Positions 43,543 to 55,740 of a stretch of 64,000 nt of DNA are shown one piece after another; the stretch's first letter is position 1, and each line of letters opens with the position of its first letter. The notes under the pieces are model-generated. The model was not told the origin of the DNA. It saw only the letters and a list, made by a program, of their open reading frames with translations, and did no database searches. The DNA is taken from NCBI GenBank assembly GCA_014529385.2, contig CM043944.1, positions 175,297,740 through 175,361,739 on the forward strand, in the 5' to 3' direction. The translations under genes and the position numbers were made by a program. The DNA comes from Adiantum capillus-veneris. Its lineage: Eukaryota > Streptophyta > Polypodiopsida > Polypodiales > Pteridaceae.

Positions 43543-45500
43543 TTCTTGCCTCACACATGAGTTAGTGTGAGTGTGTATGCAATAATGCCTTGTAAAATTC
43601 AACCCCCTCTCTCTCTTGGTCCACCCCTCTTGCTATTTTCTCTTGCTAGCACCTCATTGGATCTCTCCCAAGCAGCTTAGCCAATGAAAGTTAAGTAGCA
43701 TAAGTGATAGCCTTCTGACATGTGTCCCCCTTTCCCCTTTTGTGAGAGCTTTAGGTAATTCATTAATGCAACGAAACTCTCATTGGACCCCTTTGTCTCC
43801 TGGTGAATAGGAAATCAGGCAAGCCATTGGTCTGTTGAATGCTCATTGGACCCCTTGGGAGACTATCCAATAGTCTTCTAGAGAGCATAATTCTTATTGG
43901 TTCTTTTATTAAGTGTTTTTAAATTAATTAAACTACATTTACTCTAGCCTAATTCTCATTGGTCCACCTCCATGGCCATCCAATAGGATTTGAGTACACC
44001 TTGTGGGCATCTGGCCTAGAGAACTTGTGTGTGTGTGTGTGTGTGTTTCTCTCTCATCCCCTACTTGCAAGGCTTTCCCCCTCCTTTGTAGGAGTTGTGA
44101 AGGCTTTTTGGGACACACACAAAGCATCCAATTTCCCTAGTGTTTGACCTTTGGACACAACCTTTGAATTTTGGAACCTTAGAATTTTGGAAGTCTTGAT
44201 GGGTTGAACCTTAGGGTCTTTTAAGCCCATTGTTGCACATTTCTCTTTTGCAGATGGCCCCCTCTTTGGATCCCTATTTTCCCTCCTTTGGATCCCTATA
44301 GTGGCCGGTCTGCCAACTTAACCAATATTCTAGCCTATTTCTCCCCTGGCACTTCCCCATATTAAATGATCAGTCTAACATGAGAAAATCATTTAGGAGA
44401 ATTAGATATTAGTTATTATGACAATGATCATCAATATTCCCATACGAAGCCCTTGGGTATTTCTTAAACTCTTCTCAAGCTTGCTCACCATGTATTCTAG
44501 ACCTGCAACAACACATCCTTTTGGTTGTTGCAATAGCCTCTTCTTGCTACAAAATAGAGCTATCAAGGGCAACATTGCACTGCTCAAAATTCAATGCATT
44601 ATCTCTTTGATGTGTTACCCTATGAGTTGTGTTATATTTTTTGAAGACCTCCTAAGGGCTACTTGATGCTCCTCATCTTCTTCCTCCAATTCCTCTATCC
44701 TCTCCTCTTGTCTAGCTGATGATACTTCCACCTTGAGTCGTGATGGAGAGGTTGTATCCAACCAAATATGAATTTGGTGCTGATTTGAAGCTTGCATACT
44801 TTTTAGAATGCTTATCCAAGCTGTCTTCCCAATGCCAAAGGCAAGTTCTTTCCTTCCCCTCAAGAATATTTTCACGACCTCCATTAACCATAGTCAAAAC
44901 AACAAGACAATTTTGTTGAGCCTCAATGGCCTGAAATCATGAAAATCTACACTTGGAAAACCCTCTCTTTCCAATATTTTATTCAACATCCACCAAAAGA
45001 AGATGTGAGACATTTTATCTTCACTTTTAAACTCACCAATCGATATTGTTTGAAGCTCCTAGGTGTAAGGATTATACCCATATGAAGCCATGGTGTGCCA
45101 AACTCTTGTCCTCTTCTCATGGTCAAAGCAAACCCAACAATTTTCCAACTCTCCTGATGATCGCATTTTGTTGGCTAAAAGATCAACTCCAAAACCAGGT
45201 CCTTTTGTACTCATCTAGAACACATGACATCTTGCATAAGTTGTGGATGATAATTGACCTGCAAAAACAATGTGGTGTATAAAGTTTAACACTAGCTTGG
45301 TACCTGGACACTGAAATGTCATGTGGACATTATAATGCCTTAAAACTTGGAAAAAATCATAGGTCATTTCTATGCTCCAAACACTGTCAAACTGATTCTT
45401 TTGGGAAATCCACCAATGGGAAAAACTTAAATATTCAAGAAAAGCTATTTTTGATATATAAACAAGTTTTTTAAATTTAAATGGACACATCTGTGTCCTC
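43033..45500. other. Anonymous stretch with GA and GT microsatellites and a CCAAT-like cluster
   Basis: No gene I can support. It includes CACGGTATCAGACCC at 43173, which resembles a Met-tRNA priming site and hints at a copia-like relic. It also has a (GA)n tract (43466-43540), a (GT)n tract (44026-44046) and many ATTGG/CCAAT motifs between 43650 and 43985. A minus-strand 89-residue frame (44884-44615) with an acidic EELEEEDEEHQ stretch has no known motif. Confidence 0.4.
43466..43540. repeat. (GA)n microsatellite
   Basis: About 75 bp of uninterrupted GA. Open frames of Arg-Glu or Leu-Ser repeats here are artefacts. Confidence 0.97.
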
Positions 45501-46800
45501 ATTTTTTTTGCCTATTTTTGTCTTGAGTACAATATGCAAAAGATGCTATAGATCCAACAAAGTCAATGCCCCACTTGGAAAAATCTCTTGCCTCCATCAT
45601 AGGTTGTAAAGGCATTTTGTCTCACTCTATAGGTGCTTTTGTTCGTTGGAATTGGTCACATATTTTGACATATGCTTTATTATCCATAAACAAGGTCGGT
45701 CACCAAATTCCTGTAACTAGAACTTCGTTTGCAAAAAATATTTTTATGCTTGCCCAAGATGAGATTGCTCAAGAATCAGAATGTATTCATCTTTTTTGGC
45801 GCACATTTGCAATTGATTGTCCCTTCCTCTTTTGTAGAGGTTATCCTCAATCAACACATAAATTTCCACTTTGGTTTGAATGGATTTCATTATGGATCTC
45901 CTGAACCCCTCTAGTAAGTTTCCTTTGGTCATGTAACCCACAAAATGTACCAGCTCCACCTAGGTGCTACCGCTACTCTAAACAATCTTGCATGTTCTAG
46001 AGGTTCCTGTGTTGCACAAATGTCACATGAACTAATGTATTCATGAACAAAGTATTTGCATTCTTGGACAGTATACACAAGTCTCATCAATCTCTAGAAT
46101 GTTTGTGCTTTTGCATTGTGAATTCCCGTGGTTTGCATATGAGCTTGGCTCATGTACAAATTCTCTTAGTTGTCTCTATACATAGCCTCAATATATCATC
46201 ATTTCTTTGATTGTATAGCCTTCTAGCTATTAGAACTAGTTATTGTGTTTTCTCAAAAGTTGATGGCTACCTTTCCATGTGTATTTAACCAATGGTGAGC
46301 AAAGGTATGACATGTTTTATCCATCTTGGAACCATCTCAATATTGAATAGATAAGAATCCGGTAAGTCATCATAAACTCCCTGGAGTGCTTCTCCATGAG
46401 TCAATCTTGACAAATGGTTAGTCCTCTGATCCTCTGATGCATGGTTCCCTTTTTGACTACACGTGGAAATCAAGCTCAATCAATATGATTAACCATCAAA
46501 CAATATGTCTTGTATTGTAAGATTTGTCACCAAGTGTAATAGTGCTGGATGATCCACAAAGAACACAAACTTGTTTGCAAGAAGGAAGTGTCTAAATTTT
46601 TTTATAGCATAGACCATTTATAAACCTTCTCTTCCGGTGGTCATATAATTAATTCTTGCACTATTAAGCTATCTACCTGAGTAAAAGTTAAGTCTTTTAC
46701 AAGCTTTGGGTGTAGGGCTTAAATTGGTGAAAGAAACATCTTATCCATAGAAGTGTCCGATATCCTTCGAATGCTCAATATTTACCTCCTTGGGATCCTT
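45500..46800 (-). pseudogene. Ty3/gypsy RNase H-integrase relic (element G)
   Basis: The minus strand has HLSRLTHGEALQGVYDDLPD and SYLFNIEMVPRW at 46420-46300, matching element B, and LIEDNLYKRGRDNQLQMCAK at 45860-45800, matching the integrase head of A. Further matching nucleotides extend to about 46800 (RNase H) and 45550 (integrase core around GIDF). There are many stops. It is a third, more decayed copy of the A/B family. Confidence 0.7.
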
Positions 46801-47099
46801 TTGCAACATATTCTTATCTACTAGTCCCTTCATAGTTTTTCTTTTCTTATCTTTTAAGGGATTGAGTGAGGGTTTCTTCAGAGTTGTCATCCATTATTTA
46901 TCTTACAACATCAATTTGAGTTAAGATGCAAAACATGTCCTAAAATACCAAGGACACATCATTTATGACAGTTATTCATTAGGGAAAGTCTGATGTCACT
47001 TTTTTTCCCTATAAGAAATGGTAGAGGGAGAAAATGCATTTTATTTTTGAAATTGTAGACAAGAAATTTCAAAACCCATTTTCACAAGATGTCACTTTT

Positions 47100-47584
47100 A
47101 AGGGCCCAAATGAAGTGCTGCTTTCAAATCTCTTGGAGATGTGTCCCTTTCCCAAAAAGTCTCCCTCCTAAAGCACCAATTTTGTCTTCTGGTCCAAATT
47201 TCAAATCCCCCTTTGCTCAGTTATGTCAGCACCTTTCTATGCACCATATCCAACCTCATTATTCTCTTCCTTCTAACCAAGCATTGACCTTGGTATTGTA
47301 GCCATAAATCCTACCAAGAGAGGTGTCTATCATCTCCATGTTCAATCGAAACATAAAGTATCACTTTCGAATCTCTTGGAAATGTGACCCTTTTCTAAAA
47401 ATTCTTCCTCTCAAAGCATCGATTCTCTCTTTTGGTCCAAATTTCAAATTTTCTCTGCTCAATTCTATTGGAACCTTTCTATACACCATATCCAAACCTC
47501 ATCATTTTTCTACCCATATCTAAGCTTTGACCTTGGTATTGCAACCATAGATCCTACTAAGAGAGGTATCTATCATCTCCATGT
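47100..47584. repeat. Tandem duplication of about 242 bp in copy E
   Basis: The block ending GAGAGGTGTCTATCATCTCC at about 47338 is repeated, diverged, to 47584 (GAGAGGTATCTATCATCTCC). Both copies contain TGGTCCAAATTTCAAAT and ACCTTGGTATTG. The end of the unit encodes the start of the transposase (YHLHVEL; YHMHIEL in the 12-kb copy), so the duplication includes the 5' end of the gene. Confidence 0.75.
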
Positions 47585-49175
47585 TGAGTTGGACATGAAT
47601 ATCCCCTCCATTCAAAAAGGAAAAAGGTTTTTTGAAACTCCTCCTTCTACCTTTGAAGAAATGAGATCAGAGGGAAAGAAGCACATTGACTTATGGATAG
47701 ATGGTAGATTGTATCCCATAGACCCCCATCACCAAAATCACCCCACCATTCTTTAACTACTCTTCATTCATGAGATTTCAATGAGATGGCATAAAAGGGA
47801 GAACCGTTTTCTATAAGAGTTCAAGGATTCTCTTAATTATCAACTTCAAGAAAGAAAGAAAAAGGTAAAGAACGTGCAATCATTGCTAAATATAGCCAAG
47901 AGAAAGAGGATAGAGCTTGGGCTTAAACAAAGACAAAGGAAGTTAAAGAATATAAAGAGTCTCAAGCTAAGAGGTGGAGGATGCAATAGAAAAATCAAAT
48001 CAGTGAGGTAAAACTAGTCTATTTTTTGAATTAGTATCTTTGTTTTTCAAGTCGACATCATTGGGTACTATAATCTTTGTTTGTGTTTACCTTGGGTCTT
48101 TAGTTTAGCCAAACTATTCACAAGAAACATGAGAGGTGCATCACAATCATTTTGTGATGTGATTCCACTTATTCTTGCTAGGAATCTATTGCTGGATGAG
48201 GGAAGGTTCAAGAAGGCTAGAAATAAATGCATTTACCTTGGACAAGGAGAATGTTCAAAGGACTACGGATAAAGTTGGAATCAGTAAGGTAGGTTATTGA
48301 TACTTGTTCAAGATCATGAACAAAACCCTGAAGGAGTCAAGAGTGAAGGGCTACTTGCTACCAAATCTATCACTTATTCAACTAGCAGCACTTATAACTA
48401 ATTCTAGGGTCATGAAGATGTTTTTAGAGAATTTTCACATCAATAACATATATTCTAGCAAGAAGAAAGATCCTAAGTTCAATTGTTTCAACAATCTATC
48501 CTTTGACTTGAGAACTTTGAAGAGGGCAATGATAAAATTCTATGATCTTCAACATACTGAGATGAACAAGCAGGCAATTTTTGTGATTCAATTAGACAAA
48601 AGGGAAGCTATGAAGGAAAGAGACCTTGACAGAGTGTCAATAACTCTAATGAAAAGATCCCTTGATACTAAAGAGAGTCAAAGTGAAGAAAACTTGAGAG
48701 TGTCTCAATAACTCTCAAGAATAGATCCCTTGATACCAAACACTCTCATGACCATATAGTGGGGTGATTTTGAGGTTGATAGTAAGGATCCCAATATGTG
48801 AAATTGGGTGTTCCACCACACTAGTATTTTTGAAATAATTGAGGACCAACAAGCTAGGGAGGAGCTAGATATTGAGGGTTTTGGTATGTACAAGGTGGAA
48901 TGGCACATCATGGGGGGAGACCTAAAGACACTAAAGTGTAAGCACAATGTGTCAAAGTGTGCCAATTCCAAAAGACCTTCTATTTACTCCATGGATGTAG
49001 CAAAGGAGTTGAATCCTACTAATGAGAACAAAGCTTCAAATAGACACTCTAGAGATCTATACTTTCAAGATGTTTTAGTTCTTTTCGCCTCAAATGTCCA
49101 TCTATGTACATTGCATGCCATGTGTAGAATTATTGAGATGATTGTGCACCTTACATCGGGTTTTCATGGAAACTC
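47560..49175 (+). pseudogene. Decayed transposase, homologous to 12520-15261
   Basis: Conserved blocks in order: YHLHVEL, MRSEGKKHIDLWIDGRLYP (47670; KKSVDLWVDGRVYP in the other copy), VIQLDKREAMKERDLDRVSI then TLMKRSLD (48590-48665), VFHHTSIFEIIEDQQ and GFGMYKVEWHIMGGDLKTLK (48810-48930), CANSKRPSIYSM, and VHLCTLHAMCRIIEM (49100). The first candidate Asp (LDKREAM) and GDLK Asp remain, but CLYCM has become SIYSM. Stops and frame changes are frequent, and the C-terminal Glu region is missing. The repeated block around 48620-48745 (DRVSITL and LD-T) is duplicated. Confidence 0.8.
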
Positions 49176-51231
49176 TGACTCCTTCTTCTTCTTGAACCAA
49201 CAATCCTTCTTGACGTGGCCCTTCTTGCCGTAGTTCCAACATTCAAGAACTAACTTTGTGCGTGACTTGCTCCGCCTTGAGCGATCACGACCCTTTTGGT
49301 TTTTGAACCTCTCCTGAGACCTTCCTCTTGTTTCCAGTGATAGTGCAACACTTGATGATTCTCCTGTGCTTATCCTTTGCATTTCCTCGCTTAGGAGAAC
49401 ACCCACAATATCATCAAACTTAACACTAGAATGGTAACAGGACACTTTTCTGTCCGTGACCATTTTTCTTGAATTATTTGAAGAGTATGAAAATGAATTT
49501 CTAGGTGCTATATATCCACAAAGTTGCCTTATGAGCTGAAAAAGACTTAGCATTTTTTGGGAGTATCGATCTCACCATTAACCTTACTCTTGCACAACAT
49601 TTTTGAACCTAAACTGTGTGAAAAAACGGGTCCTGTTTTTGGCTTTTTTTCAATTTTTGGCAACTATACCACTCTAAACTTCATGTTTGTGAGGTTTAGA
49701 TGGCTAGAGGTTAGGCCTTCATAATTCTCAACATGTTTTGATGCTTGTAGGGAGAGCTAAGTGTTAAAATTGAAAGTTATGACCAATTTACAAGAATTGC
49801 ATAATCCTTTTTTTGGCCAAAATTAGCACTTTTATGATTTTTTTGGTGGCTTTCTTGATATCCAGAAACAATTTTGATTGTGTAAGTGTAATGTATAACA
49901 TAAAGCTAATCTTACTTGAGTTTTGGGGGACCTAATATGCTATATAGCATAGTATATGATGATGGTTGAGTTTTTTGATTGTTTGCTGAAGAATATGATA
50001 CAATTTAGAGTAGCAAGTATAGCTTTCTCAATATTGATAGTTTCTTAGGACAATTGTGTGTATTTTGTAGGTAGTAACCATATCTAATCATAGACTACAA
50101 ACTTGGCTAGATATTGAGTAGTTTCTATGGGTTTCTAGAGGTCATAATGCTAAACCCAGTTTTTTCATGTTTGTTGTATTTAGCACTTTATCATTGCCCC
50201 CAAGGTTCCAATCGTAAGAGATCCAATATCCTTTTGACATGCTCCATGGCTCCTTTTGAATCCAAAGGCCCAAAGGGAACTAAGAAAACATATATATAGT
50301 ATCTGTATTGAGCGTGACTATAGAAACTTTGATGATAGGTCCGCAGAATGGAAAAAATGCAACTTTTTTGTACCTTTTTTTTGCCCAAAAAACATTAGTG
50401 AGGTAAAAGCAACCATATGTTTTGGTCACCAACCCATTGAAGTTAACAGGGCTACAAAAATCCCCACTCTTATTTATATGCAATCAACCGTAAGAAATTG
50501 CTGTTTTGGGCAAAATGCACTGGTCCATCAACTTTAGAGGCTTGTAGTGACCAAGGGATGAGAAAAATTACAAGTTTATCATTTGTTCCATATGTAGTAG
50601 TTATTGAACTATAAGCTCATGAAAGGATTTTTCAAAATGAGTGGATCTACTATGGTTTTGGAAATTTTTTCCCAAAACCCTGAAAGGACACTTTTATGTC
50701 CTGTTAGGTTACCATTCTAGTGCTAAGATTATTTGTGCTAGAGATAGAATTACTTATAGCCATCACAAGGCTGTCCCAGCTAACCGGGAGAGACGATAGT
50801 ATAAGGAGAGCTCGTACTTCGTCATCGAAATTTATTTTCACCAATCGAAGTTGACTTATGTTGGTGTTAAAGTCATTTAGGTGTTCTGCAATTGAACCAT
50901 TCTCTGCCATCTTTAGATTGAACAAGCGCTTCATTAGAAATACCTTATTAGATGCCGATGGTTTCTCGTAGAGGCTGTCAAGTGACTTCATCATGTCCTC
51001 CGTGGTCTTCATCTCGGAAACATTTGAATGCCACCATTGACGCCATGCTTAGCCGGATTGTTCCTAATGCCTTTCAATCAAGGGCAATCCATGCTTCATC
51101 TGCCATTGTTGCGGGCTTCTTTACAAAATCGCCTAGTAGTAAATAAAGGTCCTTCTGGTAGAGATAGTCTTCAATTTACATCTAGTTATTGCCATTGAAC
51201 TTCTCAATTGTGAGCTTCACATTCTCCACCA
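49164..51231 (-). pseudogene. Ty1/copia gag (element D), split by a 1,300-bp insertion
   Basis: The start is MVENVKLTIEKFNGNN at 51231, then a copia gag (UBN2-type) with ADEAWIALD, LDSLYEKPSASNKVFLMKRL, LVKINFDDEVRALLILSSLP and AISNSISSTNN up to 50724. It resumes at 49420 with KFDDIVGVLLSEEMQR, an Arg/Ser-rich stretch and the zinc knuckle CWNYGKKGHVKKDC (second Cys replaced by Tyr). Stops occur near the start (51183-51176). The protein continues to about 49164 and then meets copy E; no pol of D is in the window. Confidence 0.85.
49424..50723. mobile_element. 1,300-bp non-autonomous inverted-repeat element with TAA target duplication
   Basis: Ends are CACTAGAATGGTAAC on the left and GTTACCATTCTAGTG(C) on the right, 15-bp perfect inverted repeats. 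Both continue into blocks containing AGGACA...TGTCC. TAA flanks it at 49421-49423 and 50724-50726, and removal with one TAA restores the copia gag reading as NNLKFDD. A 3-bp TAA duplication is typical of PIF/Harbinger; a CACTA start is typical of the CACTA superfamily. The single extra C at the right end keeps the class open. No transposase inside; the interior is AT-rich with no gene. Confidence 0.85.
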
Positions 51232-51291
51232 TTACTCCCACTCAATTCAAGGAATCCTTTCCTTGAGATACTTTAGCTACGAGCGAACCTT

Positions 51292-51303
51292 GCTTTGATA
51301 CCA
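51292..51303 (-). promoter_or_regulatory. Primer-binding site of copia element D
   Basis: The minus strand reads TGGTATCAAAGC, four bases after an LTR end CCTAACA (LTR on the plus strand begins TGTTAGG at 51308). Met-i-tRNA type. Confidence 0.8.
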
Positions 51304-51307
51304 GTTT

Positions 51308-52330
51308 TGTTAGGAAATAGGGTGTAGCTAAGTAGATAACTGAGTAGTTTACTTAATGTAGAGAGATAATTTTCACACACAAGAGATTATAGAGGAGAGA
51401 CAGAGAGAGAGCCGATGTGGCATATAAAACCATGTGATGATGTGGCTCACAATTGGATAGGTAGGTGCTAGAAACCTTGACATTGGATAACTCTTGAGCT
51501 TGTTCATTCTTGTGTTTTTTTCTATCAAGTAAAAGAAACCTTGTAGCTATAAGAGGATGAGAGTGAGGTGGAGAGATGCATCTGGTTAGGGTTCGCTAGG
51601 CTCTATAGTGCAAGGGATGGGAGTGAGGCGGGGAGATGCTTCTATCGTAGGGGTGCTCCCAGGGGGGAGCCTTGGTAGGGTAGCTTCTTTGCCTTTGTGC
51701 TACTAGTCTACACCCTAAATTTTTGCAAGAAATTCACATTGCCATAAAGAACCAATCCTTCACAACACCAAGAGAGACTGTAGAGGCAAAGCCAAGTGGC
51801 AACCAAGGAAAAATGAGCCCACCAAAAAATTGCAAGCCACCATACTGTCCAAGGATTTTTAGGGTAGATCCAAGAACCCACAAAGGCCAAAATGATGAAT
51901 CCCAAGGATGACATAGGCATAGGATCCCTGTCACAAGCTCTTGGTCCTTCCTAGGGAGACCTCAACTTTGAAACCGCAACCAAAAGAGACACGACTGTTG
52001 TTTTTACATCAAATTTGGCACAGAGGGTGACCACCATAGATCCTAAAAATGAGGGTGGAAGCAAGGGATGAGCTGACATAGGCTTGGTTGTGAATGTTAG
52101 GCCCTCATCCCAAAGGATCACTCAGTCACACAAGAAGAACCACCAAGCTGATCATCATGACCGACTCCACTGCAATGTCATCACCTTGCCGCAAGCCAAC
52201 TGTGGGTATCCCCGCTCGATTGCACCTTGCAATCTATAGGGGTGCAAACCCTATACTTCTTAAAACTCTAAAGAGATACTAACAAGAGAAACTTAAAACA
52301 AAGGCATGATGACTATTGTATCTACTTTAA
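51308..52330. other. Copia D 5' LTR start and anonymous sequence
   Basis: LTR of D begins at 51308 (TGTTAGG) and probably covers some 300-400 bp; the right border is not resolved because the second LTR is absent. A direct repeat (GAGTGAGG(T/C)GG(A/G)GAGATGC) occurs at 51567 and 51629. No gene seen to 52330. Confidence 0.4.
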
Positions 52331-52334
52331 AGAT

Positions 52335-52419
<85 letters not shown>

Positions 52420-52469
52420 CTAACAAAAGAAACTTAAAACAAAGGCATGATGACTATTGTATCTACTTT

Positions 52470-52472
<3 letters not shown>
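52273..52472. repeat. About 58-bp direct repeats flanking a (GA)n tract
   Basis: GATACTAACAAGAGAAACTT...CTACTTTAAAGA at about 52274-52332 is repeated nearly exactly at 52415-52473, on either side of an about 80-bp GA tract. A second (GA)n tract follows to 52515. Confidence 0.9.
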
Positions 52473-52508
<36 letters not shown>

Positions 52509-52520
52509 GATAGAGAGATA

Positions 52521-55056
52521 GTTCTATTATCGTCCTCGGAGGTCAAATATGACCTATGGGACCAAATGAACATGTCATGTAGTGTGAGTGGAGGTCATAA
52601 GTGACTCTCGATGCTCCAAAATGGCTGAAATGAGCAACACAATAGAGAGTCCACATCGTGGTTGGGAGAGCAAGGTATGTAGGGAGAGCTCATGGCTGAA
52701 TATACGGGGAAAAGAGGACCTAATGTGGTTAAAATCTGAGCACTCAAGTAGTGTCTGGTACTCACTGTCTTGCACTTGACAAGGGCATAAGGTGCAAAGT
52801 CGATGAGACTTCTCGCCAATGCCCCAACGTCCTGTCTCGTAGCGTAGAGAATGGGAGCTAAGACGAATGGATGCAATGGTGCAAATCGCACTCAATGGGA
52901 TGGGCTCAAGGATGTAGGGATGGGTTCAATTACCACATTCGGAGAAGAAGATAGATTTGTAGTTTGGGGCAATGTGTGTGGTGTAATGACTGAAGCGAGA
53001 ACCTCCGGATTTCTCCCAAGCCGTGATACATTGGCGTTGTAAGAAGGCCTCATTAACTTGGAAGTCGATCGACGCATCCTTGACCAAGTGACATTCATCC
53101 CATGTTCCAAACCATTTCTTGATGTCAAGCATCCACCCCGAACTTAGTATTTTTCTCTTGCATGTCTTTTGGACCTTTTACTTGCTTCATATGCAATTCT
53201 AGGAAGTCGATACAAAGGGCTATGTCGTGTCTTAAGCATGTACTCCACAACCCTTTGCATGCCCAAGACCTCAATGGGAAGCGATCCAGACTCAAGAAGT
53301 AAAAGCATCTAGGGTGTTTGTGTCTTGACTTGGAGAAAGTTGGTGAGAAAACTCTTTTGGACATTCTCAAGCTCTTTCCAAGTAGACTTCCCGATGCTAC
53401 CACCCCACACCTCCACTCCATAAAGAAGCACCGGTGTCACCAATGTGTCAAAGAGGTGCTTTTTGAGAGCCCAACACTTGATCTCTCCAGCATTACACAT
53501 GTTGTCAAATTCAGAATAAGCCCTCTTTCCGGCTTCCAAGCGACGCATTGCGCAATCCTTCCATCTATGATTGGATGGAACCTCAAGGCCAAGGTACTTG
53601 AAGCTATCTACCACTTCAAGTTGCTCATTGTTGTATACAATGCATGGATTTTCATCATTGATGGTCTTTACAAGCATAACCTTCGTTTTGGATCCATTCA
53701 CGATGAGCCCGCTATGTAGGCAAAAGCATTCCAAGACACTCATAAGCTTTTGTGCATCTTCTAAGGTATGTGCTAAGAGCACTACATCATCGGCATAAAG
53801 CAAAAGCATGATCACCGCATTTCCGATCTTAACCTCTTCTATGACTTCTTGTTGCATAAAATCAAGAACCATGCATTCCAATTCATCAATGAGTAGCCCA
53901 AAGAGGGTTGGGGAAAGTGGGCATCCTTGTTTGACACCAATGGTGCTTGCAAAAAAATTCTGAAATTCTATCTCTGATACGTAGTCGACATATCACTTTT
54001 TGGTAGATGCGAAAGACTGCATGCATAAATTCTCTCGGCACTTGAAGGCTTTACATACGTCTCCAAAGATTTCCTCGTGATACCATGTCAAAAGCTTTCT
54101 TGAAATCGACAAAGCAACAATACAACTTTTCTCCTTTCAATCGAGATGCTTCCATAAGAACTCGAAGAGTGACAAGGTGATCAATAGTGCTATGATGCTT
54201 TCAAAAACCCGCTTGGCCTAGCACACGTTTGCCGTTCTTTTCAGCCCATTCAATTATCTTCATATAACTTTGCCATCAAAGAACCAACCATTATAGTGCG
54301 ATAGTTGTTCACATTGTTTACATCTCCTTTGTGCAAATGTTTGATCCAATTTTCACTCCAATCATGAGGCATGCCATGCTGAAGTGCAAGGTTAAACATA
54401 TCGCATATCCAATATCGTGTTTTCTTGCTTGTTCATTTAATAATGTCAGCCTTGACACCTTGAAGGTCCCCTGCCTTGTGAGTAGCAAGTTTCTCAAGCG
54501 CGCAACATACATCTTCAATGGTAAAGAATGGAGGCATAAACGGAAGGGAGCTAGAACACTCCATCTTATCAACATTGGGTTGCTCATAGAGGTTCTTGCA
54601 ATGCGTCTACATATCCTTAAGAGTCAAGTCACCAAAGCTCTCAACACGCTTGCCTTTTAGATTTTGCCAAAACTTGCAACATGCATGTGCTTTCTCTTGC
54701 ACTAAAAGAAGTTGTTTTTTGACTTCCCACCTTCTCCTCTTTTTTTGAACAAGTGCTTTGTATGTGTGTGAACATTCCAAGTAACCTTCCTTGTCTTTGC
54801 TTGCATCCAACCTTAGCAAGTGTTTTCGGGATTCACTACATTCGATGTCGAACCATTTCTTCTTGGTGCTACCCTTCTTAGATCTTTTGCAAGACATGTG
54901 TTTCACCGAAAAGAATTCCTTCACACAAGAGCAAATTACTTCTTTCAAAACTTTCCACTTGCATTCTAATGTTAGGCTCTCTTGATGCTCTGTCATGGTT
55001 AACATTTGGTCCACCATATTAGCATATATAAGTGTTCGTTTGAAGTCTAGACGTAG
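52521..55056 (-). mobile_element. LINE copy 3, 5'-truncated
   Basis: The minus strand covers ORF2 from after the endonuclease domain to the 3' end. The 3' end (GGACGATAATAGAACTATC) continues into TATC/TC repeats, and the truncated 5' end borders (GATA)n(GA)n at about 55057-55100. It is clearly the same family as the copy at 55778 but more diverged. Confidence 0.88.
52560..55017 (-). pseudogene. LINE ORF2 fragment (RT and C-terminal part), copy 3
   Basis: Blocks: KKWFDIECSESRKHLLRLD and YKALVQKKRRRWEVKKQ (54850-54720), RT with VIMLLLYADDVVLLAHTLED (catalytic YADD, about 53790), SFKYLGLEVPSNHRWKDCAM, VTPVLLYGVEVWGGS, and the C-terminal region with LCTLCPCQVQDSEYQTLLEC (52800-52740). Several frameshifts and stops. 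The endonuclease is absent because of 5' truncation. Confidence 0.88.
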
Positions 55057-55064
55057 GTAGAGAG

Positions 55065-55096
<32 letters not shown>

Positions 55097-55213
55097 AGCT
55101 TTTGTATCTACTTAAAAAAAGACCTTTTTATCTATTCTAAAGAGAAAGAGAGATAGAGAGCTAAACAAAAACTCCCTCAAAGGATCTGTTCTGAGAGAGC
55201 GCCTTAAAAAAAA

Positions 55214-55257
55214 GCTCCATCAAAGGATTTGTGCTGATGCAAATCCTTTGAGAGAGG
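55214..55257. repeat. Hairpin module (one of about seven in 55-62 kb)
   Basis: CTCCATCAAAGGATTTG, loop TGCTGATG, CAAATCCTTTGAGAGAG. Related units at 55171 (half), 55685-55727, 60448-60490 (poor), 60975-61020, 61196-61238 and 62180-62223. Confidence 0.85.
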
Positions 55258-55283
55258 TTAAAAAAAGATCAATCTCTCTCTCT

Positions 55284-55322
<39 letters not shown>

Positions 55323-55367
55323 AAGTAGATACAAAAGTCATCATGTATTAAAAAAGATTTTTTTTAA

Positions 55368-55413
<46 letters not shown>

Positions 55414-55419
<6 letters not shown>

Positions 55420-55494
55420 GCCATACACATACTACATCACATGTAACTTTGGTCCCATAAGTCATATTTGACCTCCGAGGACGATAATAAAATC
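55414..55494 (+). mobile_element. LINE copy 4, only the last 81 bp
   Basis: Matches 60280-60360 (ends GGACGATAATAAAAT). It is preceded directly by a CT tract and followed by (CTAT)n and CT, just as in the long copies. Confidence 0.85.
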
Positions 55495-55596
55495 TATCTA
55501 TCTATCTCTCTCTCTCCTCGTGGGCTAGATCTTTAAGGTCTCTTGGGACAATTTGCTACGACTTAAAAACTCTCTTCTTCTTGTTCTTCTTCTTCT

Positions 55597-55651
<55 letters not shown>

Positions 55652-55740
55652 ACGTATATACAAAAGTCGTCTTGCTTTAAAAAACCTCCCTCAAAGGATC
55701 TGTGTTGGTGCAAATCCTTTGAGGGAGTTTTTTTAAAAAC

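Larger units (their letters stand above)
46977..49175 (+). mobile_element. Second, decayed copy (E) of the DDE transposon
   Basis: Left end CATTAGGGAAAGTCTG at 46977 matches the inverted repeat at 12091 in 13 of 16 bases. It is followed by a tandem duplication and a transposase relic. It is cut on the right by copia element D near 49175, so no H3-like or Ulp1-like gene and no right end are present. Confidence 0.7.
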
